Shown piece by piece: positions 12,035 to 27,000 of a stretch of DNA of 64,000 bases. This DNA is from Acanthopleura granulata (Eukaryota > Mollusca > Polyplacophora > Chitonida > Chitonidae), in contig JABBOT010000080.1 of NCBI GenBank assembly GCA_016165875.1, forward strand, positions 39,617,477 to 39,681,476, read 5' to 3'. The position numbers and the translations under genes were made by a program. Position 1 is the first letter of the stretch. The number at the start of each line of letters is the position of its first letter. The notes beneath the pieces were generated by a model. That model was given only the letters and a program-made list of their open reading frames with translations, had not been told where the DNA came from and searched no databases.

Positions 12035-15000
12035 CTGTAACAAAGGATAAAGGAGGACCATAGACAGCTTCAGGAAGGGATCAGTAATAAGCACTGGATC
12101 ACTGGTGGTTTCATGGAAAGGATCAGTTCAATAAGCACAGGTTCACTGGTGGTTTCAGAAAGGAATCAGTTTAATAAGCACTGCATCACTGGTGGTTTCA
12201 GGAAGGCATCACTGTACTAAGCACTGGATCACTGATAGTTTCAGGAAGGGATCATTTTAATGAGCAATGGTTTACTAGTGGTTTTGGGAAAGGATAACTT
12301 TACTGGGCTCTGGTTTTAGGGTGATTTAGGGAAGAGATCACTTTAATAAACACTGAACTAGAGGTGGTTTCAGGAAAGGATTAGATTATTCAGACCAGGA
12401 AGGGATCACTTTATAAAACACTACATGTAAAATCATTGGTGGTTTTCGGAAGGGATCACTTTAATAAGCACTGAATCACAAGGTTGCTTTAGAAATGGAT
12501 CACTTTAATAGCACTGGGTTACAGGTGGTTTCAGGAAGGGACTAGTTTAATATTAAGCATAATAAGCTAAGGTCATATGAACGGGAAACCCTTCTGCACT
12601 GTTATAATAAAGATATCTTTTAAAACAAACTCTTCTTGAGCAATCAACACAGTAACATAAATTATAAAATGACTTTGGATAATTATATTTATCACTTTAC
12701 CTGTAGTGTATACTGCTGTCTTTCTGCCAACCAGCAATTTCACAGCACAAAGAAGAGGCCAGGGCCACTTTTCCATGCTTACTATGTCAAATTCTTCAAT
12801 TTGAGCTTTCTTCATACATGACATTCAAACTGAATAAAAGCACCATACGGTGACATGAACTACAATAAAAGTTGCCAAAAACTGATTTACAAAGTTTTGT
12901 GAAGATGGGCGTAGATGTAGTGCTCCCATAAGGACATGTGTGACACATGTGATTACACAGCTGTCTCCCTTAATCAGGATTAAATCAACTGGTCAAATCC
13001 CTATCACCTGAAACTAACTGCAAACGTTTAACATATTGAATTATGTCCAAATCTGGAACGAGCCACTTTTGTTAACACGTTCCATGAAAATCGTACCTAA
13101 AGATTTTGTAAAATCATATTGCCAGGCATACAGTTGATTCACAAGAATTTTTGTGGTACATGGTGTACAAACAACAAGAATTAAAAGTTCTTTGCGCTGT
13201 ACACGAAATATACATAATAGCCAGTGGCAAAACCCTGAGCTTACATTTCATGGAGGTAGTCATCCTTGATGGATACATTTAATCCCCAGTCCTGCAGAAG
13301 TCTTGACACACAAGTCTAAAAAGAAAGATATGGAAAGTAAAAGTCACCAGTAGTTCATTCACAATGGTGCTGACTTTCACATGAGAATTTGACATGGGGT
13401 GCATGGGTAATATACAACAGAATCCTCTTAATGTTTCACATTAAATATAATTATTTATTCAAAATTAGGTCAACTGGCCATTTAAGCCCAATTAACCAGA
13501 GTCTCGGATGAGACAGTACATGAATTCGATACTATGAATTATGTATCTAGATGAAGTCTACACCTCCACAAGGTTTTATTGAAATTGGGCAAAAAACTGT
13601 GGGAGGACTAGCCTTTTGAAAGATACATGTACGTCAACATATACTGGATAAACAGACAGACGGACAACTGATCATCGAAATGGAAAATCCATACTATGAA
13701 TTCTGTGTCTTGATGTAGTCTACACTTCAACAATTTTTCGCTAAAATCAGACTAAAACTGTTGGAGGATTAGCCCTTTGAAAGATACATGTATACTAGCA
13801 TACAATGGATAAACAGACAGACGGACAACCAATCACAGAACTGGATAATTGATACTACGAATTATTTATCTCTATGCAGTCTACACTTGAGTTAAGTTTC
13901 GCTGAAATCAGACAAAAACTGTAGGAAAATGTTAACATACTGTGTATAAACAGACAACACAGATGGACAATCGATGATCGAAAAATCGATACTACCAATT
14001 ATGTATCTTCATGTCACCTATACTTGACCTAAAAACTGTGGCAGGAGTAGTGTTTTGAAGGAAAAGTTAATGAATGCCAGAAAGACAGACAGAAAGGCAG
14101 ACGGACAGACGGATCCCGTACAACTTGCTAATACATAACCTCTTCTGGTCTTCGACCAATAGAGCTAATAATGTGTTTGTTGCACATAACCTGACTGACC
14201 CTCCAAAAGAAGAACCCAGCCTACTATACTTTTTCATACTTTTCTGTCAATGTTTACTTCTTTCAAATGCTAGCCATGATATGGTTGAGATACCGCCGAT
14301 GTGGCGATAAGCCATACCCATTATTCATTCATTCTTTCTTTCAAATCCTTATCTTTTTCATTATTTGGATAAATTTTTTTCCTATACGGTCAGGTTTCGT
14401 TCAGGTTACGTTCCATGAAAAAATTCTCATGGATGGCCTTACAAGCTTCCAAGAAAGAGAATGAGACCTATGTGATATAAAACTAGGCGCCGTTCACATG
14501 TCTGACAATTGCTGTGCCTAACTGGTTATTCCCAATTGCTCACCTTCAGCAGCGGGATGTCTGTTTCCATCTGGCCATTGTACCAGCCAGGGTAGCGGTT
14601 ATACTCCTCGTAGAACTTGTCCACACCCCGCAGCAACACATAAAACACCATATCATCGGAGTCCTCATCTTCCAAATGGTTGGCTGAAACAGGCCAAAGC
14701 AAAACTTATAGGCAGGTACATGAACATGACTGAAGTTAGACGCATAAATACATCTACGCATTTTATATCTGCCAATACCAAATGACAATAGTCTACCTTT
14801 GCTCAAATACGTCACACAACATATGGACATGAAAAAAAAAAAAAAAAAGGTCACAGTGTTGTGGGATAATTTTGGGATTGAATGAAACTCAAACTTGACC
14901 TGTAACTTGTCCTGGTCACATGATGTACCTTAACTTTCAATTCAATACAATAATTCCTTCTGGCATGTCTGCAAAATCAAGTTCCTATAAATGTTTTTAA

Positions 15001-18000
15001 AAGTTCCAAAGAGAACAAAAAATGGCTATAATTTTATAAACTTTCATTTGGTAGAAAGGTTGGTGAGGAAGTAATGCAAACTTCAGTTCCATTCATAGTG
15101 TACTTACTTATTGAACTTACCACAATATGGCTGAAATTTGCCGTTTACGCTAACACTTACCATCGCACTGATCGAAACACGCAGTACACTATAAAGCCGT
15201 GTAATTTACGATAATTAATCTGCATGCAGAGCATCTAGGATGTTACATGTAAAGTGTATATCACATGTCACATGTAAAGTGTATATCACATGTCACATGT
15301 AAAGTGTATATCACATGTCACATGTAAAGTGTATATCACATGTCACATGTAAAGTGTATATCACATGTCACATGCGTACAAAACCTGAGCTCAATACACG
15401 CAGTACCTTTTGAGATGCCACCCATCACATTTATCTTAACACTGATTCTAATACACATAATTATACCTCAGAGGGTAATACTTGGTTTCCATTGGTCAAC
15501 ATATGGTCACATGATATTCCGCAAAAGATGGTGTACAACGGTCGCCAGGCAATGTACAACAACCACGCGCCAATAGCCAACCATCTTGTGCGCTTATTCT
15601 ACAAGTTCAGCTCCCTTTCAGGCCTCACAGGGGGATTTAAAAAAATACTGCATATAGGATAAATATATGGCTAAAAATTAATTTGCCTACTCAATGACAT
15701 CATGAGGCAGTTTGCAAAACAAATTCAATGTTCAGGTACATGAAAGACACATGAGCATAAACCTATTTTCTCCATTTAGTCCCTTTTAGCATCTGACAGC
15801 AACTATGTGTATATTAATACTGTTATATTCATGTTACAGCCCATTTACCTGTACTTCCTAAGAATCACTTTCCCAGGGTACACTCTCAGAGCTAACACCC
15901 TCAATTGTTCAAATTTACAGTCAACATGTTAATCTTTCTTACATGCAAACTCCATACCTACATGTAACTTCGGCTGATCAAGTCGCCCACTACTTAGATA
16001 GCTTTAAGTATTATCACTGACAGCAACTGGAAACTACACACAATTTCATGTCTCTGCACAAAAAAACCTGTGGATTTCAATGCATTCAACATTATTTCAG
16101 CCACATCACGATTGTCTCTTATTGCAGCAGACTGGGCTGATTGCCAACGTATTCATAGTGCTGCCTTAATTGAAACGCCATGCCTAAGACATCAGATAGG
16201 ACGCCCTACCCAGTCACATTTATATCGACACCTGAGGCCGACCAATATTTTGTCCTTTTCTCATGCTGAGCGCTAAGCGAGGCAGTACCAAGATTACCAA
16301 TGTTAAAGTCTTAGGTTTGACTACATTCAGGACTGAACCCCACATTTACCACTTTATACAAGGTGGACTCTCTATGTACTACGCCACTTCAGCGGGTTGC
16401 TGTGACATCACAAAACCAGCTCTTTTACTGGTTAATGAACACGAAGCGTAACATCTAAACTTCAATACCACAGACTACTATTACATGTACTACCTTGCAA
16501 CTAAACTCTTCAACATACACTTACATTGTATTCACCAACAGAGGCTTTATGATAAAAAATTCTAACCTTACACCAACACCTTTCAAAATCCTTCCCATAC
16601 TTTGAAACCACAAACTAAAGATAAATTCATACCGTTCATGTAAGCATTTAAGCATCATAAAAACATTTTTGAGTTTTGGGTCACCTGTTCGGAAAACTCA
16701 GCTTGACACAAATTCTAATAGTTTTAGTCTCGAATCCTCCAGTATTAAGGTAATCTGAGCTTTAGTTCTACGTGCTGGCTTAATACACAATTCACAACTC
16801 TTAATATGAGTTGTAAGTACCCATACATACCTCGCAACTCTTAAAAACGCTTGGAAAATTCTACTCTGCAGGATTAACACTCACTCACCTATCTCCCTCA
16901 GCTTCATAGTGTCTTTATTGTACTCCTCAGCTATTCTGGAGCAGTGTACCACACGTAGGAATGCTGCATTTCTACCTGTACAAGCACAAAATATCCAGAA
17001 AGGCACAAAAATTAAAAATATACTGTACTGGACCCAAAATTGGACGTCCAATCACTAATTTACTTATGTTGGCTGATTCAAGGAGTTCTTTGATCGTGGA
17101 AAGTTGTTTTGAAATTTATTTGGAAGGCAGGGTGACATTCTATTGGAAAAAACTAAGTTGCAGCACCAAAAGTAATTTTTAATGACATTTATTTGCCTCT
17201 AACGTACAATTCTTGAGATGAATTCTTAGGTCAATTGAACTTAATAAGCATAGTTTAATTATCTGCATTGTTTATGTTAATACCTGCAAGCAAGGAAATT
17301 AGTTGCAGGGCAAGGACAAAGACAGGTATCCAACAATAGTTTGTCGGGTTGGTACAGGACAAAAATGCCATGAAAATAACATCTTTTTTATAATACGGGT
17401 TTCTGAAAGATTTACTAATTAGGTTCACACAACAACTTGAAAATTATTTTCACGCTGACTTGTCCGACTTGTGCTGGCCATAACCAAAAATGTGTCACTT
17501 TTTGGGTGGTGGGAACTGGAATGCTTGGAATGCTGGGCCTTGGTCCTGAAGTAAGGCTACAGCCTTGAAAACTTATGTGTAAGTGGAGCTATGGGCAATA
17601 CCTAATGCAGAACCATACCTAAATACCTGTATAAGTTAGCAGGAAATTTTTTTAAGTGAAAAAGACAGTGTTTTACAGAATTTTAATGCTGAGAAAAAAA
17701 AGTTTTATAAAACTCCAAACTTCTAAATAGGACCCTTTTGTTTGGGGACAAGGGAGGGGGGCACTGGGAGGGGGGCACTGGGAGGGGGGTCAGATGGGTT
17801 ATACAGAACAATCGTATTTGTAATGATGGTCTAATTTAAGGAAGTGTGGTTTATTTAAGACAACTCCTACTTACAGAATGTCTTTATGTCCTGCTCGGAT
17901 ATACTGCACAGATTCTGCAGATCAAAAACACAAATAATAATCATCTTTGCAATTCTACAAGAGTTATGGTACACATGTACATGTCATACAGATTATTCAT

Positions 18001-21000
18001 ATGGAATGTGGAAAATAACCTGGTGGCCAAAAACCTGTTCTCTCCACAGTGATATTTATTTATTTGATTGGTGTTTTACGCTGAAGAATATTTCACTTAT
18101 ACAACAGACACCAGCATTATGATGTAAGAATATTGGGCAGAGTCCTCGGGAAACCCATGGCCATCTGCCGGTTCCATATTTAACTGGCTCGACCAATGAG
18201 ATCACAGGTTCAAAGATGGCAGATGGCTTCACAGTCACAGATGGCTTCAGTCAGGTTAGTCAAGCACCTGGTGAAGTATATGTGACTGACCTACTGCTCC
18301 ACGTGCTATGGTATCATTTATCCACAAAGTAGACCACATTCATGTAAGTAAATCATTCTGGGAATGCAATCTAACACCTATCAATGTAATACCCCTCAGC
18401 TATATCAGCATGACAGCAGGAGATGTGTTTACAGGGTAATGGACACACAGGCTCAGTGACCTTGACAAAGCAGATCAAGGTCAGGGTCAATGAAAGACAG
18501 AAAGGTTCTTTGTGTGCCTTTTGAATAGGTGCACACATGATATAAGTTTGATACATATTACTGGAAATGTAAGAGACATTCACAAGTTTACAAGACTGTT
18601 ACAAATTGTAACTTTTATGACCCCCGTGACCTTGAAAATATGGCCTTAAGTCAATGAAAATGAATTGGCTTCTTGTGAATATCGAGGTGTACTATGTGGT
18701 ATAAATTTGATAAACCTGGTTCCAAGTGTTTACAGAGTAAAGCTTTATAGATAGCCTGAAAGACCTTGAAAAAGTATTAATATATCAGGGTCAAAGAAAC
18801 CAACACGGTTCTTTTCCACAACTATAGGTGCATGTCCACTAAAGTGTCATATATTCAGTGACTTAGTCAGTTAGAGGAACATGCGATTAAATTATTTATT
18901 TATTTATTTATTTATCTGATTGGTGTTTTATGCCATACTCATGAATATATCATTTATGCGATGGCAGCCAGCCTTATGGTGGGAGGGAACCGGGTAGAAC
19001 CCAGGGGAACCCCATGACCATCAGCAGGTGGCTGACAGACCTTCCTTCATATGACTGGAGAGGAAGCCAGCATGAGCTGTGAAAGGTCTGAGAAAATTCT
19101 GACGAACATGAAAAGACTAATGGACACAAACACACTTTAGCATGCAACACCTGCAAACTGTTACAACAAGCCGGCTTGACACTGGAGTCGTCTCATGAGA
19201 TTAATGCTGTTTGGTGCTATCACAAACTAACACAAAATAACGCTGAAAAAACCTGATTTCCAGCAGTCGGTATTGAATACGTGTCTGACAGCCATGATTC
19301 TGTGACCCCTTTTCAGTCAATTTTTCTTCATTATTTGGACTTTGCTCACACAAAAACACAGGAGAATAGTTTCCAGATGAATGGGCGGCTACAAGTCCGC
19401 CGAAAGAAGAGAGTGATTGCTCTCAGGTCTTAAGTTAAACCAAAATGACCTGCATTGTATTGTTGCCATATAGGCTACTGGAAATCACGTCTTTTGAGCA
19501 TTATTTTACGTTAGTTTGCAAGAGCACCCACCCATGCCTTGCCCAAACAAAGCTAATCTTGTGAGACAGATCCAATGCTGATTCAGCTAATAACTCGAGA
19601 CATAGTGATAATACAGGTTTACAGAAGAACTTCTGACTAGATTTCTGCTGAAACCTGCTGAAAGATTCCACTGAGACCATAACTGCATGTGATGAGAAGT
19701 CCTTGCATAGCAGAAGAGAAATATATATAGAATTCAGGCTAGGCAGTGAGTCAACTCACTCAATGAAGTCTGCAGGCTTCTGTTTGTACTACAGCTAAAA
19801 TAATGATGTTATGCTCTCACTAGATCAATCTCCTAACACATATTCCAGTGTTGTGTAAAGCCACTTTTTACAAAGGAATGTTTTTTTCCTCAAAATCAGA
19901 ATACGGTACTGATAAATATTTTCTTAAGTTTACATCAAGCATTTAAACCCAGCATGTTTTGTTAAAAACTCCTATCGCTATGAGCTGTGACAGTATGACG
20001 TCTTCACGTCAGATCGCGGTCAATAATTTTTATCAGCTTTATCTTGTTTTCAAATAATCAGAAGAAAAACAAATTTTTTTCTTTGTTCGAGATATGCCTG
20101 AGTATAACATTCTTCAATGAAGCAACTTGATTTGCTGTCTGGAACTATTCTCTCATTTCTGATTTCTTTTTGTGCATTCAGCCAGTGACATCCAGGATAT
20201 ACCAGCCCAGTAAACACACTCTTCCACAGATCGCCTATTTCCTAGTTTTGGGGGACCCCTGCAGGGTTCCTGCACAGCAGTGATTTTAAGTTTCCAGACT
20301 TTTCCAGACACAAAATCCGTCTTTTCCAGACTAAATGGAATGAAAATACAGATTTCAAGCCATGTAAAATGATCTCACTGAACATTCTACACCAGGCCCA
20401 GTGCATTAAGAAATTTATTAGTGCTTAATAGGAATTTCAATGATGCTGGAAAAATACAGTTTCCAAGGGGTCAGCATAAACACTGACATGTCCATGTATA
20501 AACGGTAGTCTGGGGTGATTCTGTAGCCTGTCTATACATCAGCCATGGTGTCTGTAACATGTAGCTTCTAAATTTAACAACTTTCCTCAAAACGAATTGG
20601 CCAAAAAAACAAACAAACAAACAAACAAAAAACAGATTTTCCAGGCTTTTAAACACACAGAAAATTTATAATCAAGATACAAGCTTTTCAAAGTTATCCA
20701 AGCCCTTTTGAACCCTTCATCTCAACCACTGTGTTACTAATACATGTATGTTTTTGTATATAACATCTATGCTTCAAAGAAGTTTGTCAGCTTTCAGCCA
20801 CTTTCATGTGACACTCGCTCTTCCTCATGGACACCATGGTTCACAAGGCCAGACAACAGCGGGCGCTGTTCACTCTGTCAGACACATGTGCACCCTGAGG
20901 TTAGTATAAATGATGTAACTAAACAAGTCAAATGACGTTAGGACCAGTGTTTTGAACCTTTAAGTCTTTATGCTTATTCACTTCTGATGCTAGACCGTTT

Positions 21001-24000
21001 GTTAGAACACAGCGGTCAAAAAACCTCCACTGCATTATCTATAGCCTAGCTAGGCTATTAGCTATGAAGTCGGTCATCTTGAGGTGTCATGTCATTTATG
21101 TTATATTAGTAGTGTAAGTCAATCTGTAAACAACTATCAGCTACACATTCACCAAACAATGGACATTCATTTATTTTCAATGTCTGTGATATGAGGGGTC
21201 CATTTATATCTTGGCAAATAGCTCCAGCACACTTGTACCGCATCTCCAGGACAGTGTATAGCATTGCGTTGTTGTTGCATTGCCTACATGCACCATATGC
21301 GTTACTTCCTTTATAGAAATTAGTTAAGTAATCACTTATATACTGAAACGGATTTAAGTGTATGCGGGTCTTACGTTCATGGGATAAAATGTAGAGACGA
21401 CTGAAAGCCTGTCAAAATCTCACAAAATGAGATCAAATACAGAGTATGGTCTAGTGGTACATGAAAGGTATGACAAAAAGATTTAAATCAATGCAGTGAA
21501 CAAAAGTATGTTTTCTGGCGCTTTGGTGGTGCTCAGGTGTTACCCACCCAGTTTAACAAGGTGCTTTAAATGGTTTTCAGTGTGTAAAGCAGGGGTTGCT
21601 GTACTACGTGGGCATAAACTGACATCATGAATATGCTAGAAACAAAAAGGTTAATGAATGAATATGGTGCAAATATAGAACCAAAAGGACTGCACATTAG
21701 CCAGTATTCATTCAATAATCTATTTATTGTGCACCAAACATCAATTTATTCAACTAGGGAGCAAACATTAGTCGTTGAAAATGGTGGTGTGCAAAATATA
21801 TGTGGTCCGATAGCCCGAATGCTAAGAGATAGGGAAACATGGGGGGTGATAATAACACATGTATGTACATGCACACTGTTTTTCACACTGTTTTGTCTGA
21901 TTTTCACCATGAATTGATCTGAATGATTGGCTTAGGGAGTCACCTGCCCTTTCATATCTGTACGTGACAAATGAATAGAGTTTTGGGGTAAACCTGGTGT
22001 CTCCACATTTATAAAAACATTGGACAAAACATATGTTAGGGTCAACGGAAAACAACACCGTTCTTCAACAAGTCTGACTTGGTGCACATGTGGTACTGAA
22101 ATCTTGGATAACAATCCCTGATAGAGGTGCTTTATAAAAGCCCGTCAACAAAATATCATAGATGTAGCTTAATGATGATGAAGGCCACTGAAAATGAATT
22201 CAAATGAGTTCTTCCCACTGCTTGAGCGTACACATTTGACTTATCTGGTAACAACTCTCACGAGATAAAGTTTTCATGGATATGAATAGATAAATGCTGC
22301 AGTGAACGCTACAATGATTAGGGAAATTTAGCCAAGAGGTAAAAAACACGCACACATGTTTCCACTTTATTCCAGTTTTGTACTTGGAACCACTCAAGAG
22401 CAACATTTCTTTGATCCAGTCACTCTTATTTCTTATATATGCTTTTTACACGGGCATATAGGCAACAACAAAAATTATATATTTATCCACTCATCTGACC
22501 GGTGTTTTCACCAGGCATGCTCAAGAATATTTCCTACGACGATACTCATGTTTGCTTTGCTCATGATATGCTTTTAAAGTTGCAGAACTTCAAGTAAAGA
22601 AAAAACAATTCCATGCATATCTAACATGTGTAGACATGACACAAAGTCTCATTTCATAAAGCAACATAATGACATGCAGCAAGGTTCCGATGCTGCCCTG
22701 ATATGGGACAATATTGTTAAGTCTTGTGGTGTCAACTGGTAATCTGTCTCCGTCTCCACGGTGATTTGACCACGTGGTATATGTATATCATATTTGAGTG
22801 TTGCATTAAATCTAGTGGCATCTTAGAGCAAATATAAAACAAAGACGATAGAAAGACAGCTGGTAAATAAAAACAGGGGGAAGAGCAGGTCACAGCAAGT
22901 CAAATACAAAGAGTTGTTATAAAGCAGAAGTGGGATAGATAAGCAAGCTTGGCATCAAGAGAAAATCAGGCAATCTCATATACATTTATGTGTATTTAGT
23001 TATTTGACTGGTGTTTGATCAAGTTATAAATATGACAGTCATATGTTTTATGGGTGGAGGAAACCAGTGTGTCCACAAGTAAACCACTCACCTCTGGCAA
23101 CTCACTGACATAAAACTTCTACTTGTGCCTACCAATTTTCTCTCGCTTCCATTTTGGTGGAAAGCCACAGAAATTCATGTAACACTACACAGAAGACTTC
23201 AAAAGCAGTAATGACTTTTCACACTGTCATCAACTGACCCAGGCCTTGAGGAAAGTGTACATGCCAGATAATCCATGTCATTTCCAGTCCACAGCTTGGA
23301 TCAAACACCAAGTCTGCCCTAGTGATTCAGAGACTGGCATCTTAACCATCCTTCCCACTTCCATGAATATTTGCAGAGATAGTTCTCCATACTCATATCA
23401 AAGCTGCTTATGTACATGTACATGTGATTATTGATAAAGAAAAAGAGGGCCACTTTCACAAAAAATTATTAGTGATATTTCTCGCAGACTTGTCTGGTGG
23501 AAGCTTAAGGCTGTCTGTTTTAGAAACATTAATTTGCCTTGATTATTGAGGAAAGATACAAAACACAGACTTACAATTTTTTGTGAAAGTTGACTCAGGT
23601 GCATTACAAAGCATTAAAAATTATAGCGCATGGAAAGGCAAATCATTATAGAGAAAAAGAGCAACAGAAACACAGGCTCAGTATAAATAATATCAACAGA
23701 AATGGTTCAAGTGCAGAAAAAAAGGAAGAGAGTATACAGAACTGTTGTGGTCAAATCTATGTCTTGGGGCAACAGTTTGGCCTGTAAGAACAGAAATAAT
23801 GCAGAGATCAGTGGAAAGGAAAAAGACAGCGTCACTACTATCATGACTATCTGACAGATATACAGCTATGTTACAGAGGAGAATACAACAGATATACAGA
23901 TGTGTTACAGAGGAGAATACAACAGATTTACATATATGCACATGTACCATACTTGGTGCAATGTAACCAGGCAAAGAGAAATCTATCAATTTGAAGGAAA

Positions 24001-27000
24001 TGACAGGAAAAAAATACAAGAAAAATCCCAAGACAAGCCAAAAAAAAAAAAAGAAAAGAAAATATCCTATAACAGTAGCTTAAAATACTTTCACTTATCA
24101 TATGAAACCTTCATAAATAGAATTAAATGCATTTAAATACTTGAATTCTACAACGAGACTCAATAATCCATATTTATGTAGTCAGGTGTCAGTGACTTCT
24201 TTTGGGTCTGTGCTTATGAAGTGCAACACGTAATGCACGTACATAAAATCACCTAGAAATAAAAACACCAGAAAAAAAGAAATATATGTATTTGTAATCA
24301 CCTAGAAAATAAGAACACCAGAAAAACGAAATGTATATATTTGTAATCACCCAGAAATAAAACATGAGAAAAAGAAATGCTCAGTATAGAATAAAAATAG
24401 ACAAAAGTGACTAGATTTTCATTACAGTTTTCACTGCTGTTACAAAATATCTTTGCCCTTTAAACAGTAATGTATGAACACATTTACATGTGCATCTGTA
24501 CAGACTGACTGTTTAACCTGTGATAAATGTATTTATAATGCAATGGCTGTTTAATTACAGGGTCCAGGCACATTCAATATTTCCAAATATGTCTAATATG
24601 CCTGCATACATCTGACACGTCCATTCAATTCTTCCACATACTTCTATGCTATCTCACACACACTTAGCATGTAGAGATACATCTAGTATGTCCACATATA
24701 TCCAATATAGCCATGTACATTCAATACGTCCACACATATGCAATATATTTAATATTTCATGTACCGGTCCACTGAATATGTGAACAGTTATATAATAACC
24801 AATATGCCCATGTACCATTCAATGCATCAACATACATTTAAAATCCCCAAGGCTCTTCTCGGTTTCCTCCCACCATAATGTTGGCCGCCCTCGTATAAGT
24901 GAAACATTCCTGAACACAGCATAAAACATCAAACAAATAAATAAATGAATAAGTACATTTAAAATCTCCCCAGTCACATTCAGTATGTCCACGCACCATT
25001 CAATACATCAACATACATTTAGTATATCCACAGTTACATTGTATATGTCCATGTGGGCCCTCCGTGGCTCAGTTTCTTAGCGCGCTAGCGCCAATGCGGT
25101 TGCTGTGAGTTAAAGTCCAGCTCATGCTGGCTTCCTCTCCAGCTGTACATAGAAAGGTCTGCCAGCAACCTGCAGATGGTCGTGGGTTTTCCACGGGCTG
25201 TGCCCGGGTTTTCTTCCACCATAACGCTGGCCGCCATCATCTAAGTTAAATAAATAAAGAGTGTGACGTAAAACACCAATCAAATAAATAAATAAATAAA
25301 TAAACAAACATATGTCCATGTACCATTCAATACATCAACATACATTTAATATCTCCCCAGCTACACTCAATATGTCCGTGTACCATCCAATACATGAAAA
25401 CACATTAACATCTCCACAGTTACCAAGTTACACTCCATATTTCCACCTGCATTCAGCACCTACCTTGCCTAACTCCTTCAGTGTCTTCTGCACGTGTCTG
25501 GTGACTGAAGCCACATCTTTAGCCGCCTGCTTCCTGTACACATTCTGTAACTGGATATACCTCTCTGAATCTGCTGTCATGTCAGGAATTGTGCCACGAA
25601 GCGGCAGCTGTCCTAAGAAAAGGAGACAAATGTCAGACGACAAGAAAAGGGAGTCCTGAAACACTTGCTAGGCATAAACTGAACACTTAGCAGTGAGATG
25701 TGCCTCACTTTGAACAATGAGACAGTAAGAAGTGAGACAAAGCAGAAGAGCCACACTGCGTATCAGGACCAAACACTGAGGCAGTCAGCAGTCAGCAGTC
25801 TCCACTCAGCAGGTAGAAGTGAGACATCAACTGTGAGATAACAAAAGCAGTCAAAACACATTCAGCAGTCTGTATGGAGGCGATCAGCAGTGAGAAAACA
25901 ACAGCAGTGAGACAATAATAACAATCAGACACATTCAGCAGTTTGCAGGGAGATGATCAGCAGTGAGACAACAACACCAGTCAGACACATTCAGCAGTCT
26001 GCAGGGAGACGATCAGCAGTGAGACAACAACAGCACTCAGGCACATTCAGCAGTCAGACACATTCAGCAGGGAGACAATCAGCAGTGAGACAACAACAGC
26101 AGTCAGACACATTCAGCAGGGAGACAATCAGCAGTGAGACAACAACAGCAGTCAGACAACAACAGCAGTCAGACACATTCAGCAGGGAGACAATAAGAGC
26201 AGTCAGACAAATTCAGCAGTCTGCAGGGAGATGATTAGCAATGAGACAACAAAAACAGTCTGCAGGGAGATGATTAGCAATGAGACAACAGCAGCAGTCT
26301 GTATGGAGGTGATCAGCAGTGAGACAACATCAGCAGTCAGACACATTTAGCAGTCAAACATATTTAGCTGTCAGACACCTTTGGCAGCAAAACAACACAT
26401 TCAGCAGCTTGCAAAGATTTATTTGTTTATATACTTGATTGGTGTTTTACACAGTACTCAAGAATATTTCACTTATACGATGGCGGCCAGCATTATGGTG
26501 GGAGGAAACCAGGAACAGCCCGGGAGAAACTCACGACCATCTGCAGGTTGCTGGCAGACCTTCCCATATACGGCCAGAGAGGAAGCCCGCAGGAGCTGGA
26601 CTTGAACTCACAACGACCACATTGGTGGGAGGCTTCTTGGTCACTGCGTTGTGCTAGCGCACTAACCAACTGAGCCATGGAGGCCCTCAGCTTTCAAAGA
26701 GACACTGTCAACAGGGTGACAAGATAAGCAGGCCAGAACTTGCACTCAGAAACAGCCATGAGAGTTTTGCAATTTTGTAAATAATCAGAAAAGTAATTAA
26801 AAAGTGATTAAGCATGAACATCAATTAACTTTCTGAAATTCATTTATTTTTAAGCTCGACGGATGGATGACACAAAGAGTAAGGATTTATAAATGAGTGA
26901 CAATAAACGATTTTGTCAAGAAACAAAGAAAATGTATGGTAGCTTGTTGGCTCTGCGGTTTGATAATGCTAGCTTAAAGCGTGATGCCCCACTCAGTCAC

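Noticed and set aside
15241..15374. CRISPR-like regular repeat
   Set aside because: The 25-bp units are directly adjacent with no unique spacers, and the genome is eukaryotic.
23560..23610. Candidate NAE1 exon between exons 13 and 14
   Set aside because: The read STFTKN fits poorly. The 17,875-17,914 exon fits homology, splice sites and phase far better.
25953..26234. Plus-strand 93-codon open frame rich in Ser, Thr and Gln
   Set aside because: It is the translation of the CAGCAGTCAGACA minisatellite in NAE1 intron 12.
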